From positions 1 through 53,582 of the forward strand of contig JAAAJB010000211.1 in NCBI GenBank assembly GCA_016098155.1: 53,582 nt of DNA, read 5' to 3'. Position 1 is the stretch's first letter. The number at the start of each line of letters is the position of its first letter. The notes beneath the pieces are model-generated. The model made no database searches. It saw only the letters and a list, made by a program, of their open reading frames with translations, and was not told where the DNA came from. The translations under genes were made by a program, and so were the position numbers. Of the stretch, positions 34,579 through 48,419 are shown piece after piece. The DNA is from Actinomortierella ambigua (lineage: Eukaryota > Mortierellomycota > Mortierellomycetes > Mortierellales > Mortierellaceae).

Positions 34579-37500
34579 CTACCGTCCGGGCTCGCACATG
34601 AAGCTCAGCCCCATTAAATAGTCCTCTTCGCCTTGCACGGTGCGAATCACCCGGTATCCTCCACCGTGCCCAGAGCCAATGGTGCTGTTACCCATACCAC
34701 CACCCGACATCACACTCGACGAACCCGAGCCAACGGTGGCTGTCGTCGGTGTGACTGTACTACTACTACTATTACTACTACTACTACTACTATTATTGCC
34801 GCCACCACCACTTGCTCCACCGTGCCCTCCATTAGGAGCATGCGACACAAAAGACGACGACGATGTCGAGGACGAGGCAACAGTCGAAGATGTGGTCGCT
34901 GGCGATCCAAGCCCATGGTGCTGGTGCTGGTGCTGGTGTTGGTGCATCGGCTTCCAAAGCCCTGAAGAACCCTTGGCCCGCGTCACAAACTCGACCTGGA
35001 TCACTCGCTGGTGGACGCCATACAGACCCGAGGCCTTGACCAGTCGGTTCTCGACCATCTCAGAAATCGGATCCAACACCCCCTTGACCGTATCGCCGAG
35101 CGTAGAGGGAGTCGTTGAGGCGGATGAGGACGAAAAAGGGAGATGAGGTGGCAGTGGTGGTGGGGATGATGCTGGAGAAGGCCCAGATCCACCGTGGATC
35201 GAATCGGCCGCACTCTTGGACCGGTTCATGGACGTCGAGCCTGCCCCAACCCCATTGCCGCCACTGGCAGACTCCTTGATCGACTTGAAAAAGAGCTTGG
35301 CGGCGGAGGCCGAGGAGAGCGAGGAGAACGAGGATGGAGCATGTGAGGACTGTGGCGTAAGTGGCTGTGATAGTGAATGAGGCGGTGGGGATGGCTGCTG
35401 TGGAGAAAGAGACTGGTGGTGAGGGTCGAGTGGGAAGGGTTTGCTGGGATCTTCACCCGTCGAAGGCGAGGAAGGTCGGAACACACGTGCCTGGCGAAGG
35501 AGCTGGTGTTCAAAGGAGTAACTGCCCAGTCGAGCCATGTCGACGGTCTGTTCAACATACTGGGCCAGCCGTCGAAACTTGTCAAAGTTGATCAGCTCGC
35601 CTGCACGACCTTGTCGCGCCTCGTTTTTGGCGTTGTGGTGATGCTGGTGGTTTCCACGGGACATGATCATCGTGGGGTTGCCGTCAAGAATAAATGTAAT
35701 GTCTTTTAGCAAGATGGCTGTTTAAAAAAAAAGAAAAAGAAAAAGAAACAAGGTATAAAGAGTGAGCAATACAGGAGAAAATGTATCGAAACTTTTCATC
35801 TTTTCCCCTTCATATGCACTTACGAAGGAAAGGGATAGTAGGCGGCTCGGCATTGTCCATCGTTTGACGATAGTGCTTCATATTACCGGTGGGGTCGAGA
35901 AGTTGCTCTAGTGACCTGAGTGTCTCCATATCACGTGTTGATACCAGCTATCGAGCATATAAAAAAAGAAAAAAGACGAAAATGGCGAAACATTAAGTCG
36001 CTCGCCTTTTTGACTCCAATGCATGTCCATCTCTCGGTTACAAATAAAGCGGCTGGTATATACCTTCCAAGTTGAGGTGAGTCGACGGACAGGTGTCGAC
36101 ATGAGAGCTGAGACGATGAACATGCATGTATGCATGTTGTTGAGAGAGCGACAAATCTATAGCAAAAGACAAGCATTTCATGTCAGCCATACGACGTCTC
36201 CATACAGACATACACTGTTTGCTGGCATACGTATCTGTAGGCTACCTTTGCAACTTCGATAAATTTCTTGATGAGGTGCTTGCGCATCTTGACGCCTGCA
36301 ACGCTGATAATCTCATGGGCCACCCAATAACTTAACTACTCGTAGTCAATATGGAAAGAAGAAGCACAAAACCATTAGCAAAAAGGCGATCTTCTCTCTC
36401 TTGTTTTTTTTTGTCGCGTGTCCTCAATCAAAAGAATCTCTATCTCTCCTCCTCAACATCCCCCTTGCACCTTACCATGTTTGCTCGCCGTGTAAACGCC
36501 TCAATAGCTCCATCACCGATCGAGTCCACATTAAAGTTTAGCTTTAACATCTTAAAGTCCTCACACATCTCATCCGGTGACGACGCTCCATTCCCAAGCG
36601 CTGCCGCTGCCGCCGCTGCCGCTTCGGTTGCCTGCCGTCGCTTCCACCAACCGGTCATGAGCTCAAAGATGGTGATGCTGCGGAACGCACTCATGTCCGC
36701 CAGCGTCAGGTACCGTGCCAGATCCCGCGTGTCTAGATCCAGGATCGGGGAGTCCAGGGCCAGCTCTGGCGCGGGACCATACTCAATCTCTTGGATATAT
36801 TTCGCATAGTCTTTCGGCATGAATGGGGGCAAGGGTGATGGCCCTGATGAGGCAGAGGTTGGTGTTGCGTGGGACGAAGGCGTGGCAGCCGAGGATCTAG
36901 AGTCGTTTTCGGACGGCACGAGAGGTGAGGTCGTCGAGATGATGGACCCGTTCCGGGAGCGGTTCTGTGAACGTGAGAGGCTGATTTTGCGTGTCCGGGA
37001 TCGTTGCAGGCAAAACCGGCCTTGTTCCATAATAACACTGCAGTTCTTCAAGGACGAAAGTGACTACAAGATTTTCATCAAGCAAACGTTTGATCGAGAA
37101 GTTAATGAGACGAGTAGATAGAGATTTGTCCGCACCCCTCCAACATGATCATTCTCGACTTTTTTTTGGTATATGTATGTGTCTTTTTTTTCCCCCTGTT
37201 GGTACCTTGATGGAGATGCTCTGCTCAATGCATTCTGCCTCGATCACAAAGCCAGCCATCCGGACATCATTCTCAAGGAACCGCTTCAAAGTCTTGAGTA
37301 AGTTGGCGTTGAGCTCGAAATCCTCATACTGAACCTGGATCCATTTCTCGATTACGCAAAGGACCCTAATTCATATAGAGGGAAAGAGAGAAAAGGGTGA
37401 CGCACGAAGGTAAGCAAAAGCAAAAGAAGATATTAGTCTCCTTAGAGCTCATTTGGTCACTCCCCCAATAGTTTGAACCCAACAAATTCAATCGCCACAG

Positions 37501-40500
37501 CCATACTTGACTTGGATGATGGCTTGCCACTTTTGAAAGTACAAAAGTTCGCCTGTGCGAGGTTGAATATGGAACCGTGCAATCAAGGCATCGAGAAGGT
37601 CCTCAGACTCGATGAAGAGCGAGTGCGACAGGATAAAGTATCTCACATATTCGGTATCTGTAAACCAATTCCAGTTGTCAGCCAAAAAAAAAATTCTTTT
37701 CATCCTTTGTGCACTACATACGAAAATAAGAGTTTGCTTCCATTTAGCATTCTAACCATCTTCTAACAACATTCTTACCTTGAGTGCTTTCATCGGCCAG
37801 TCGCTCGACCAACTTCTCAAGCCGCCCTGCAACAACCTGCAAACGACCCTCCATCGCCTCAAGGACCATGACGTCGGCTCCATTCTCACAGATATGTAGT
37901 ACTCGGTTTGAATGTGGTTGAATAGCACTAGACCCATTGGCCTTGACAACTATTTTGATATTGGGAGGAGTGGAGGTGAGGCAGTGGTACGACTATCAAT
38001 ACCTCCCATCTTCTGTACATCGACCCTTCAAATATTAGACAATGTGACATAAATCATACCATTTCTAGAAGGGACTCTTGCCGGGGAGTACAATGGCTGC
38101 TTTTTCACGTCCTGGTTAAGGAGCTCCCACCTAATCAAAGAGAAGAAAAAAAGGGGGAAAAAATAGAACAATGGATCAGTCAACAAGCCCAGAAAAGAAA
38201 AGTGGTGGCACACCACCATCTATCTATACATCCAGCATAATGGTTTCGCTTACGCTCTCTTCATATCCTGGAACCGACTACTGGAGATGGGTCGTTGAGC
38301 GATCCGTGGTGGGACAACACTCCTTCCAGCCACACCATCACTTTCTCCGCTACCATCACCACCACTAGCGCCGGCGCCTGCAGTTTTCTTGGGATTTCCT
38401 GGCACCAGTCGCGGCAGAGTCTCAACCACCGTCGGGTCCTGCACCTCCGGCAACGCGAACGGGCACATGGACTCCAAGCTCTCCTGCTGATCCAGCAACA
38501 CCTCGGCCTGTGTCGGCAGTGAAGGCCGTCTTGCCCATGAGGCGTCTTCATCATGGCCCTCCTCCTCCGCTGCAGTCGTCGTTCTGAGGTGCTCGCCATC
38601 GCCATCACCATCACCATCGCCATCACCATCGCTGTCGCCGTCGTCATCATCATCGTCGTGGTCATTGTCGTCTTCATCTTCCCCTTCGACCCCCGTCGTA
38701 GCCTTGTGCTCCGCCACTGTCGGCATAGTGTACATGGACGTGCGGTTGCTGTTCGATCCACTGCTGCAACTCATACTACCACAGCTGCCAATCACAGAGC
38801 TGCTCCTGCTCGTGGCCATGATGGTGCTGGCCGACGCCGCCGCCGCCATCATAAAGACACCCGACCCCGCGGACGAGACAGAATTCCGTTGGGACGACGA
38901 CGTATTGCTCTTTCGTCGACCCATCGAGCTCAGACTCCTCATCAACGGGCTCGAATGCCGTCGTTTGCTCTTGTCTGCGTGCGGAGACATGGCGGCGATC
39001 ATCATCAGCATCGGGTTTGTCGTCGATGTCGTCGTTGTTGTTGTTGGGATCGCATACGCGTTGTTGACATGGTCATTCGAGACTGCTGGATCACCACCAT
39101 CACCACTATTGATATGAGCGGCAGCACCAGCACCAGTACCAGCAGCTCCCTCCGCCACAGCTGCGTCTGCTGCCATGACTGGTAGCTCAAAGTCAAAGGA
39201 CGACAGACGCACGGAAGGGCGATCGGTAGCGGCTGATACAAGGCTGGTGTTGTTACCACCGGTATTTGTGCTTCTGTCGCGGTGAAAGTGTTCGGTCGTC
39301 GGCGTCGCCTCTGTCGACTCGAACGACGTACCATTCTTCCTGCTGTTCATACCGTAGCCTTGGTAGTGGTCATGAGGGTGAAGAGGAGGAGGAGGAGGGG
39401 GATGAGGAGGACGAAGAGGTGGAAGGTGAGGATGAAGATTCGTGGTGGTGGTGGTGGTATTATTGTTATTATTCTCGCTCATCAGAGTGTTCCAGCTCCT
39501 CTCAAGAGCATCGTTAAAGCTCCGTCGCCTCCAGAAAAACGATGAGGATGTGGAGGACGATGTAGTCGTAGTAGAAGAAGACGATGACGACGACGTGGTC
39601 GACGATCGTTTCCGGAACCCGCCAGGGGAGGAAACGGACAACAACGACGGAGACGACGACGACCATGACGACAGGGGATCGTCCGCTACAAAATCGTTCG
39701 GCATCCGGATCGAGTATCGGTTGCGGTCATGCGCCATGCGGATGCTCGTCTGACGCATGAAGGGCGAGTCGAGGATCAGAGGACCTTGCAGATGGGGTGT
39801 GCCTGTCCTGACGGCGAGATAGGAAAAGGCCTTGCTGCGAGAATGCTCAGTGCTGCCTGTGCCCGTTCCTCCTGAGGATTGCTGATCATCGCTTGGAGGT
39901 GGAGGAGGAGGAGGAGGCGTAGCCTTGTAGTTGTGCTTGGTCGGCGTCAAGGGATCGGAGCCCGACGATGTGGTCGAGTACCTACTTGTCGTTGGCAACG
40001 GTCCCGAGATGTTTGTGACTGGATGGTGTGTTTGCTTTGGCTAGAAGAAGAAAAGTTGCCGAGAAGGACAAAAATAGCAGAAGAGACATTTTCAGGAACG
40101 TAGAAAAAAAACCCCCCTTCCCTCACTTTCATTTTCAATGGTGATATGTACAAAATGGTTTATGTGACAATAATGTATCAACGTCATCTCACCTGCCAAC
40201 TACCACGTCGACGAAAAAGCAAAGACTGACGTGCCCGATCTTCGGGACCTGTCCGTAGCGGATAAAGCTGCGGCGGTGTCGGTGAGGACGGTGACGAAGC
40301 GTCGTGGCTACCATTCCCAAGTCCATTACCGGTGCCTCCTTCTTCCTGGATGGTCGCACCATTCGATCCACGCTTCATATATTTGCGCCCAGCCGCCGAT
40401 GGCAACGACGGTGGCAAGCGGGGTGGCACGACATGTGGTTGTTCGCAGCCGCTGCCACCACCACCACCACCACCACCGCCACCCCCGACCTGTTCGTGGG

Positions 40501-43500
40501 CACCCACAGCAATTCCATGCACGGACGGCGAGTGATTGCTGCTGCTACCACTACCATACATGTACAGGTCGGGGCTTGCCAGCCGCGAGTGCGGGGTATC
40601 GGACCAGTTGCCATGCTCGCTACCGCTATGCAGCGGCTGCGACCCTGGCCAGTACTGTTCTGGCATGCCTTCGGAGCCCTTGGAGCTAAGGCGCCGATGA
40701 ATCTGAGGCCGCCGTTTGACCACTGCAGCAGCGATTGCAGAGGCCGTAGAAGTGGTCGAGATATCGGATCGCCATCCTGGTGATGAGGGGTTGGCAGCAG
40801 GACTCGCACTAGCACCCACACCAGCGCCAGTACCGGCAGTCGAGATTGGCAATGGTGGGCAGAAGCTATCGTGCTCATCTCCTCCGCTTCCATACAGCGA
40901 CTCGATTCGATCCGTCGTCGACGTTGTCGACATCGTTGTGGTCGTGGCCATGGTCGTCGATGCTGTCGCCGGCGACAACCCCATGTAGTAGCCATCGTCC
41001 GAGTCCCAGCAGTGCGGTCGATAATCATCGTCCGAATCCCAAAGCGTGCCCTCGTTCATGCCATCGCCCAGTGGCGGGAAGATGGCCAACAAGGTGTCTG
41101 TCGACCGCTTGGTGAACTGCGAAAACTGATGCCGCATCCTCTCCTTCAGTGTTCGGAACCGGGTCTTGCGCTTCAGCCGCTGTGTCAAGGCTGGGTCCAA
41201 ATGTCGGATAGGCCGAGGCTCCTCCACCATCATAAAGTCGCTGAGATCGGAGGGCGCGTGAGAGGGCTGGCTTTGTTGTTGTTGCTGCTGTTGCTCATGC
41301 GAGATGGCCTGGTGAGAGGAACACCTGCTCGTATCCGCATCTACATCTGCGCTCTTACTGGATCCTCGCATCGTGCCAAAGAGTCGCTGGATACTGGAAA
41401 TACATTCCAGAAACTCGCCAAGAACAGTAATCAGAGCGTTGGTATGGAAGAGGAGTGTCGAGTAGATAGTCTTTTTTGACGGAATAAAGGAAAAAAAGGG
41501 GAGCGAGGGATTTCTCTTTGGTGAGTACAAAAACCCAAAGATAGGATACATGGTATGCATCTCTAGGGCCATTTTTTTTCATTGTTTCTCTCTCTCCTCT
41601 AGACGCTCTCCTTCCTCTTCCCCCTTCCTCCCTAACAATGCTTTGGCCTCAACAAAGAAACCTAAATCAAGACAAACAAAAATGAGTGTCGCACAACATA
41701 CGCGCTGGGAGAGCGAGGAGAGAGCAAAGGAGGAAGGGGGGAGAGGAGGAACCTTGCGTCCAATAATCTTTTTTTTTTCTGTCCATCTGTTGTGGAGAAA
41801 AAAAAATACCTTTCGAATATGGTTCTCGCGTTCCAGCACATCCTCTTCCGAGTCGCCATCGTCAAAATCGTTGGGGTCCGACTGGACCCGTCCAAACTCG
41901 ACAATCTCACGGATCTTGCGAATACACGACCGGATGATCTCTGTCTCCTCCCACACATGTCCCACCGTGATCTGGTAGCGCTCCAGAGCATTCGTGGCCC
42001 CCAGCGTCACCAATGACGTTGTGCTCTGGTTGTCTGTTTCGTCGTCTTGATTTCCATTACCTTCGCCCTCACCGCCATCTGCTGCAGCTGCGGCGGCAGC
42101 AGCAGCAGCAGCAACCGTTGCTGCTTCTTGTTCCCATTTAAGCAACAACTCCATGATCACATCGTCGTCAAACCTCAACACCCGTTCATGCTGCTGCTCG
42201 CACAGGGTCTTGACCGCCATCGTGAAACTCGCGGACAGCGACAACAGTTTGTCGACCAGGATCTTCCTACTGGTCTGCGCCATCATCGGCTCCTCTGGCG
42301 ACGTGCCCTCCATGTTGGCAGCGGGAGCGGAGAGGGAGCTCAGAGACGGCTCGCCCAGCAATGTATCATAGGTCGATGGCGGTGTGCGATGAGGATCGGC
42401 GGTCGTCGTCGACTGGCCTACCTCTGAGAGAGGATATTCCAGTGGCTGGAGCATGGTGGTCGCGATCTGATATCGGGTGGCGCTGATGGTCGAGTTGGAG
42501 TTAGAGCCCGACGAGGCTGTCCTGGTTCGTGATTGCGAAGGAGAGGGCGGTGGTGAGGTGGACATGGTCGTGGTCGTCGTCGTGGTCGTAGTCTCTGGCT
42601 GCATCGTCCCGGGGCGTGGTAGGTTCGTCACGATGGATGCAGTGTCCGTAGTGTCGTGGGACCCGGTCGTGATTGAGCTTGCTGCGTACGGTGCTGCTCC
42701 ACCCGTTCCACCACTACCGACCACAGCGCTTGGGTTGTGTTGGATAATTAAAGGCACGATCTGGAGAATCCCTGTTAACGAGTCTTCCAGCAGCACGTAT
42801 GGACTCTATATGGATAGCGATTCGCAGACAATGACGTGTGAATAATCGTAATAATCGTTTGTTTTCTTTCCTCCTCTCTGTTTCTCCACGCCCCCCTTCT
42901 TCCCCCTCTTTCCCATCCTTTGCCCCATTTCTTTTTATCGCCGACACTCATGTTGGACAGACGGTTGGACAGGTCCGTCCTCGTGTCTGGCAGTTCCATC
43001 AGGGGCCAATGGCGTACGAGCCGTTGGGAATTTGATCGATGTGTGATCGAGGAACAAGGGCAAGTGAAGGGGTGTGGGAGGAAAGTTGTTCTCCAAGCTA
43101 TTCCTCCCTTTCCCCCCCCCCCTCAAAACGCTTCTCTCGCTTTACCTTTGGGTTCTGTTTGCGCTGAATATGTTCTGGCTGTCGAGGATCCTGCCACAAC
43201 CTACGTATCCTTGTACGCAGAGCCTTTGCATCCTTTGAGAGCTGGCCTCGAAGACCCAGTCGTCTATGACGACGCTGTATCGTTGAATCCACCGCCAGAG
43301 GACTGCCACCGCTACTGTTGCTGTCGCCATGTTCTGACATCTCGGACGGTGCTGTTGGGCTCGAGATAGGTAGAGCGTCTGCCAAGGGCTGAGGTGCATT
43401 CGACGTGGAGGAAGATGTAGAAGGAAGAGGAGACTGCGCCAAAGATGTGAGCGAAGGGTGGTGTTCTAACGAGCCGCCGCCGCCCCGGAGGAGAAAGGGG

Positions 43501-44702
43501 AGGCTCTCCCTGGGTGGACTGACAGGTGTTGCGCCATGACCATCGGTATTAGAGTAGGCAAGAACATCCTGGACGAGCATCTCCGTGAGGGTTGGGTGTG
43601 TCCGAGGTTTCTTTTGCTGGGATGACCAGGTTAGGAGGAGAGAGTCATCTGGTTGCTGTGCAGAGGGCACAAAGAGGCCATATGCAGAGGACGAGTCGAC
43701 AGGATTAGGGGGGTGAAGCATGGGAGAAGTGGGCGTCGTTGGAGAGGGTGGTGGTAGAGGCGGGAGAGGAGGCAATGCTTTTTCTTCTTTGGGAGGAAGA
43801 GGTGGAGGAAGAGGTGATCGGTGACGCAGTGAGTTGACAGACGCGTGGGACGTAGGGCTACTCGCCAACGAGAGGTCCTCGGTAGTGGTGGTAATTTTGT
43901 TGTTGGTGGTGGTGTTGGTGGTGGTGGTTTCAAAGGGGATGGGGAGGCGCCTCTTTGTTTTCTTTTTAAGGTGAAAGATTCCAGACCGCGTCGATTTGAA
44001 GGACGCGTTACCCAACGAGGCTTGCGGAGATGGCGATGCGTGCAGGGAGGCTGAGGAGGAAGGGGTATTATTGCCAAGTGTGCGCGACGATGTCGAATGA
44101 GATGATGAATGATGGGCCAATGGAGAATGAGAAGGGGAATGCAAGTGATGGCCAGGGGGTAAAGGAGGCAGGTCGGCTGCCGCGGAAGTGGAGGAAGAAG
44201 AAGAGAAGGAGAAAGGCAGCAAAGGCCGACGCTTGGTTCGCGATGACGACGAGGGTCGGGGAGGAAGGGGAGGAGAGGAAGACGAGGAGGTCCGAGAAGA
44301 GGAGAAGGTGGAGGAAGAAGAGGAGGAGGTAGGGGAGGATAAAGTCGAGGCAGGTGCTGGGACCCCGTGCACCACAGGAGGAACACGAGGAGGAAGAACG
44401 CCGGAGAAGGAGGCGGAGGAAGGGAGAGCACGTTGTCTTCGAGGGCGTGCACGAGAGACAGAGGACCAGGTGGAGGAAGGAGAATGTGGCCGCTGAGGAA
44501 CCGGTGGAGAGGTCGAGATGGATCTTGGCCGCTGCTGACATCGTTGGCGACAGTGGTGGCATTGGCAGCGGCGGTTGTGCCATGGATGATGATGATCATG
44601 TTGGCATGTGTAGTAATCGCTGTGAAGATTATCGGTGGAGGCACTGTCTTGTGCACGAAGGAGCGCGGCGAGGCGGCTCCATGTTGATGACCACGATCGC
44701 AT
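34579..44702 (-). CDS. Very large Ras guanine-nucleotide exchange factor (RasGEFN plus CDC25 domains)
   Basis: Model: complement(join(34579..35717, 35824..35947, 36064..36156, 36246..36335, 36476..37063, 37206..37365, 37507..37657, 37779..37949, 38060..38130, 38254..40040, 40193..41470, 41810..42805, 43146..44702)), about 2734 aa; all 12 junctions keep phase. It should load GTP onto a Ras-type GTPase. RasGEFN spans about 1920-2060 (LEAMEGRLQVVAGRLEKLVE, ALIARFHIQP, VIEKWIQ). The CDC25 catalytic domain spans about 2160-2435: LDTRDLARYLTLADM, SYWVAHEII, CRSLNNMHTCMFIVSALMSTPVRRL, PPTIPFL, DITFILDGNP, INFDKFRRLAQYV. The first ~1850 residues are mostly Ser/Pro/Thr-rich, with one helical block encoded by exons 2-3 (DSLTGILQIVP to IQRLFGT). 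No SH3 domain was recognised. The 300-aa C-terminal tail is also low complexity. The start at 44702 is tentative. Confidence 0.87.
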
Positions 44703-47700
44703 CGAGATGGTGCACTCTGTGTTTTTGTATGTCTGAGTATGTATCTTCCTGTGCGTTTGGACAGGGTTGGACTAGACCGGGGAGGTGCGAACAAGACGTG
44801 CACCGAAGCTGATGCACCCAAATGGTCCTATGCGATGAGGCAGAACAATCACAACAAAAGCTGAGTAAAGAAGGGAAGGGGAAGGGGGGAGGATGGATAG
44901 GAGGAAGAAGGGGGAGAATGTGAGGTTGGGATGATGCACAAGGCGCTTTGTTTGGATACTGTGTGGATGGTTGGAGGGATGGGTTGTTGCCCTGTTCGCA
45001 CTCCCTAATTTTGTTTTTTTTCCTCTGTGTTTCTGGAAGCACCTGTCACACCCTCATGCAACTATGCAGCGTGGGGCTTTTCTTTTCTTGCTTGGGCGTG
45101 GTGTACAGTCTGTCTTTGAACACACAATGCCCACCCCCCACCCGAGCGCAGCGACAACATATCAAGAGAAAAAAGAATACGAGATGGGAAAATCAATAAA
45201 ACAAAGGAGTGTGTTAGCTGACACGCAACTGAAATGAAGTCTCGGCAAGGCAAAGTTATGAGACAATGGCAGCCATAGTTCTTCCACCCTCCACCTCTCC
45301 CTTTTCATGATTCCCAAAAACCGCCTAACGAGTCCGTGTATATGAATTGGGTAACCAGCAATTAAGTTGGCCATGCAGCAGGGCATGCGCTGACTCCCAA
45401 GAAAGAAATTTAGGGGGTGCATGTTTGGGAGAAGGGATATCAAGGTTGGTTGGGACGATGAACGACAATAATAATAAAAAAAAAGAGCATCTCCACTTCC
45501 TCCATTCACAGGTGGAAAGGGGCCAGAAAGGTCGTCGTCTGTTGAACAAACAGAAGGAGGCCGAAAGGAGAACCCTCTTGGCCCAATGAGGGACGAAGGA
45601 AATCGGCCAGAATTGGCAACAGTCTGAAGTTGATTTTTCGCGTTCTCTCTCACGCGTCGACACGCGCCACTTATGCTCCGCTCCCCTCTCGCCTCACCCT
45701 CTACAAAATGCGGAATCTTAAAAACGTTTCTCCTTCCCACTCAAAAATGAAAAAAAATACGCGATGACCACATGAGACTTCAGCATGTGGCGCAGTAAGT
45801 GCTTAAAAGATTACTCCAGACACTCCAGACAGAGGAGCGAAGGTTGACAAATCAAACCTTGCACCGCATTTAGATCCTTTTTTGAAGGAAACCATAGTCG
45901 TAGATGCACGCGAATGCGAAGGATATACAGAAGCAGAGAGAGAGAGAGAACGAAAGACGGAGGAAGAAAAGATGATGTGGTAATCCAAAGGGCGTAGCTG
46001 ACACATCCACACGCGGGTAGATCGTTGGTCGAGATCCAAAAAAAAATAAGACTTCTCTCACCAACCACCCATGCATCATGCAAACTGGTCCGTCCATCCA
46101 TGCATCTCTCCCACACACCCCCATGCAATGCTATGACTCGAGATTAAAACGTCTCGAAAACCCTGCCTCCCTCGCACGAAACACTCGTCTCGAGTCATTC
46201 CTACCTTACTTTTTCTCCTCTCAGGACAAGTAAGTTCCATCTCCATTAAGGAGGCCCCTATTCCTCTTCTTCTTTCTTCTTTCTTCTTCTGGTCTCAGTA
46301 GGTCAAACCCTATATGGGTTCACAGTCCATGCGCACGCACGTACACAAAAACGACAGAGTAACCACTCATCCACAATATGCATCTCGTCGCACCCACCCA
46401 CCCACCTACCCCCACCCAACTCCTGCCCCTTCTCCCTTCTTTCCATCATGAATGCAACCGATTCATGCGCGAGTGCGCGATTCGATGATAAAGCAACACA
46501 ATAGACGGTCCTTATTGTGCTACTCCAACTTTTTTTTTTTGCGTATTCCTTCTCAGTAGTTGCCGTTCTTCCCCTTTCCAACTTTTTTGAGTCTAAACAC
46601 AAGATTTTCGCAGGGTTATACATGATAATTGAACATACGATGCAGGAGTGGGGGGTGAGGGGGTGGGGTCGAAAGAGACGAGAGCATTTCTGTTGTACCC
46701 AAAGCCAAGAGAACAAATTCGCATAAAAGTTGAAGGGACCTCGCCTTTCTCTCTTTTTTTTTCCAACCCGCTCACTCTCTTGTCATGAACTGACTACCTC
46801 TTCCTTCTTGTAGAAAAAAAAAACAAAGGAGATTAGGTTTCGCTTCTTGGGTTCAAACGAAAGAGAGGCCCTGACAGGCAGAGTGAAATGGTTAAGAAAG
46901 GGGGAAGGGAGGGGAGGGCTGCAATCAAGCACGTAAGAGTGTCAGTGGAAGACATAGACATATCCATGGATCCATTTTGGGCGCCCAATGGCGGTAAGGC
47001 GGATTGAGTAGGAGAGGAGTGTAATGGAGGAAGAATAGATCCATGTGCCTTTGTGAATATTAGAGGATACGGTGTGCGAGGGACAAGAAAGGTTTTGCAT
47101 TCGAGGCAGTGACGAGGGTTTGAGCGAATGTAGGATGGCTTGTCACAATGGATATGTTGTCTCATCTCCAGCGGAGACACATCCAAAATAGGAGCAGAAT
47201 AGTGTGACATGAGGCATGGAGTATGAGAAACAAAGGAACAAAGGAAGGGGGGGGAGGGCTAGATACAGTTTTGTTTTGGGGGGATAAGATTGTGATGTTG
47301 GACGAACCACGAACGGCCAGCGTGCATGGTACCTTTGCCTACCCATGTGGTCCAAGGGTAATGTACATCCGCTTTTTGTACTTCCGTCCTTGTTTTTTTT
47401 TGTATTGTATGTTGAAGGAGGTGAATTGTGGTAAACAGGGACGAGGTGGTGCAGGTCTCTGTTGCGTAGGCGGGTATGGCGTAGGATGGCTTACATTGCA
47501 GTACTCCTGAGACCCAGGGCGCGTATGCCACGTTTGAAATATGGGCGTTGGCGACGCTGTAGCAGCAGGAAGATGTACTTGATTAACGACGCATGGAAGA
47601 GGAGGGTGGAGATGTATAATTTGGGTCGATGGCCTTTGGCCGTCGAGGATAATTGACAGTATTCTCGGCAGGATAGGAGGGAGGGGGAGGTGCACCCAAC

Positions 47701-47950
47701 AGGCTGTGCACAAACAGAATGGGCAGGGTGGAGGATTCAAATGACCGTTGAAAGGACAGAGGAAGAAGAAAAAAAGGGAGGGAAAGGAAGGGTGCAGTTG
47801 TTGTTGCCTGGCAGGTTGGCGGGAGGAATAGACGGGAAACACCTACAACGACAGTCCGAATGGCGGGAGATAATGACAAACGTTGGAGTAATGTCAAGTT
47901 CAAAAATGTACTTTAAGGACGAGCGAGGATAGGAGCAGAGGAGAGGGGAC

Positions 47951-47955
47951 AAGAA

Positions 47956-47987
<32 letters not shown>

Positions 47988-48080
47988 GGAAGGAGAGTGG
48001 AAGATAGAAAGAAAGAATGAGAAGAAAGAGAGAAGGGGAGGGATAGAAGAGAAGATAGGAGGAAAGAGGAGAAGAGGTAG
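47951..48080. repeat. GA-rich purine tract
   Basis: About 130 bp of almost pure A/G on the plus strand, including GA dinucleotide runs at about 47957-47987. Non-coding as far as can be judged. Confidence 0.7.
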
Positions 48081-48419
48081 AGAACATGGCTAATCCACCA
48101 TTGCCTTGCTGGAGTGAAATGACCGTTGCTTGCTATTTTGCTGGTCTCTGTGTCGCATTCGTCTTCCCCTAGAGCCCTTCTCCACACCACCTGGATTGAA
48201 AGTAAAAAAACTGTTACAGAAACAAAGCACCCCACCCTGTTGCCCTGCCCTACTCTGCCCGTACTTGCCATGCAGAGAAGAGTGTGTCTGCCCTCTGAGA
48301 GCCGAACACCTGCAGCCCTGGCTAACATGGCACGGGATTTCTATCTCACGAAGAGTGAAGGGGGGAGGAGGGGGAGGATAGCATAGCATCATCCGTCTTC
48401 CTACCTGCCAGAGCAAAAC

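Noticed and set aside
38553..39185. 210-codon plus-strand frame
   Set aside because: Antisense to RasGEF exon 4, arising from Asp/Gly/Ser repeat codons.
43631..44821. Alternative 396-codon minus-strand frame with a Leu/Pro-rich sequence
   Set aside because: Same DNA as RasGEF exon 1 in another frame. The chosen frame joins in phase to the next exon (PK/SPYVLLEDS); this one does not.
45162..45740. 192-codon minus-strand frame
   Set aside because: No codon bias or domain; the frame crosses A-runs and no splice context supports it.
46833..47210. Minus-strand frame with CDKPSYIRSNPRHCLECK, zinc-finger-like at first sight
   Set aside because: Only three cysteines with irregular spacing, and no start or splice context.
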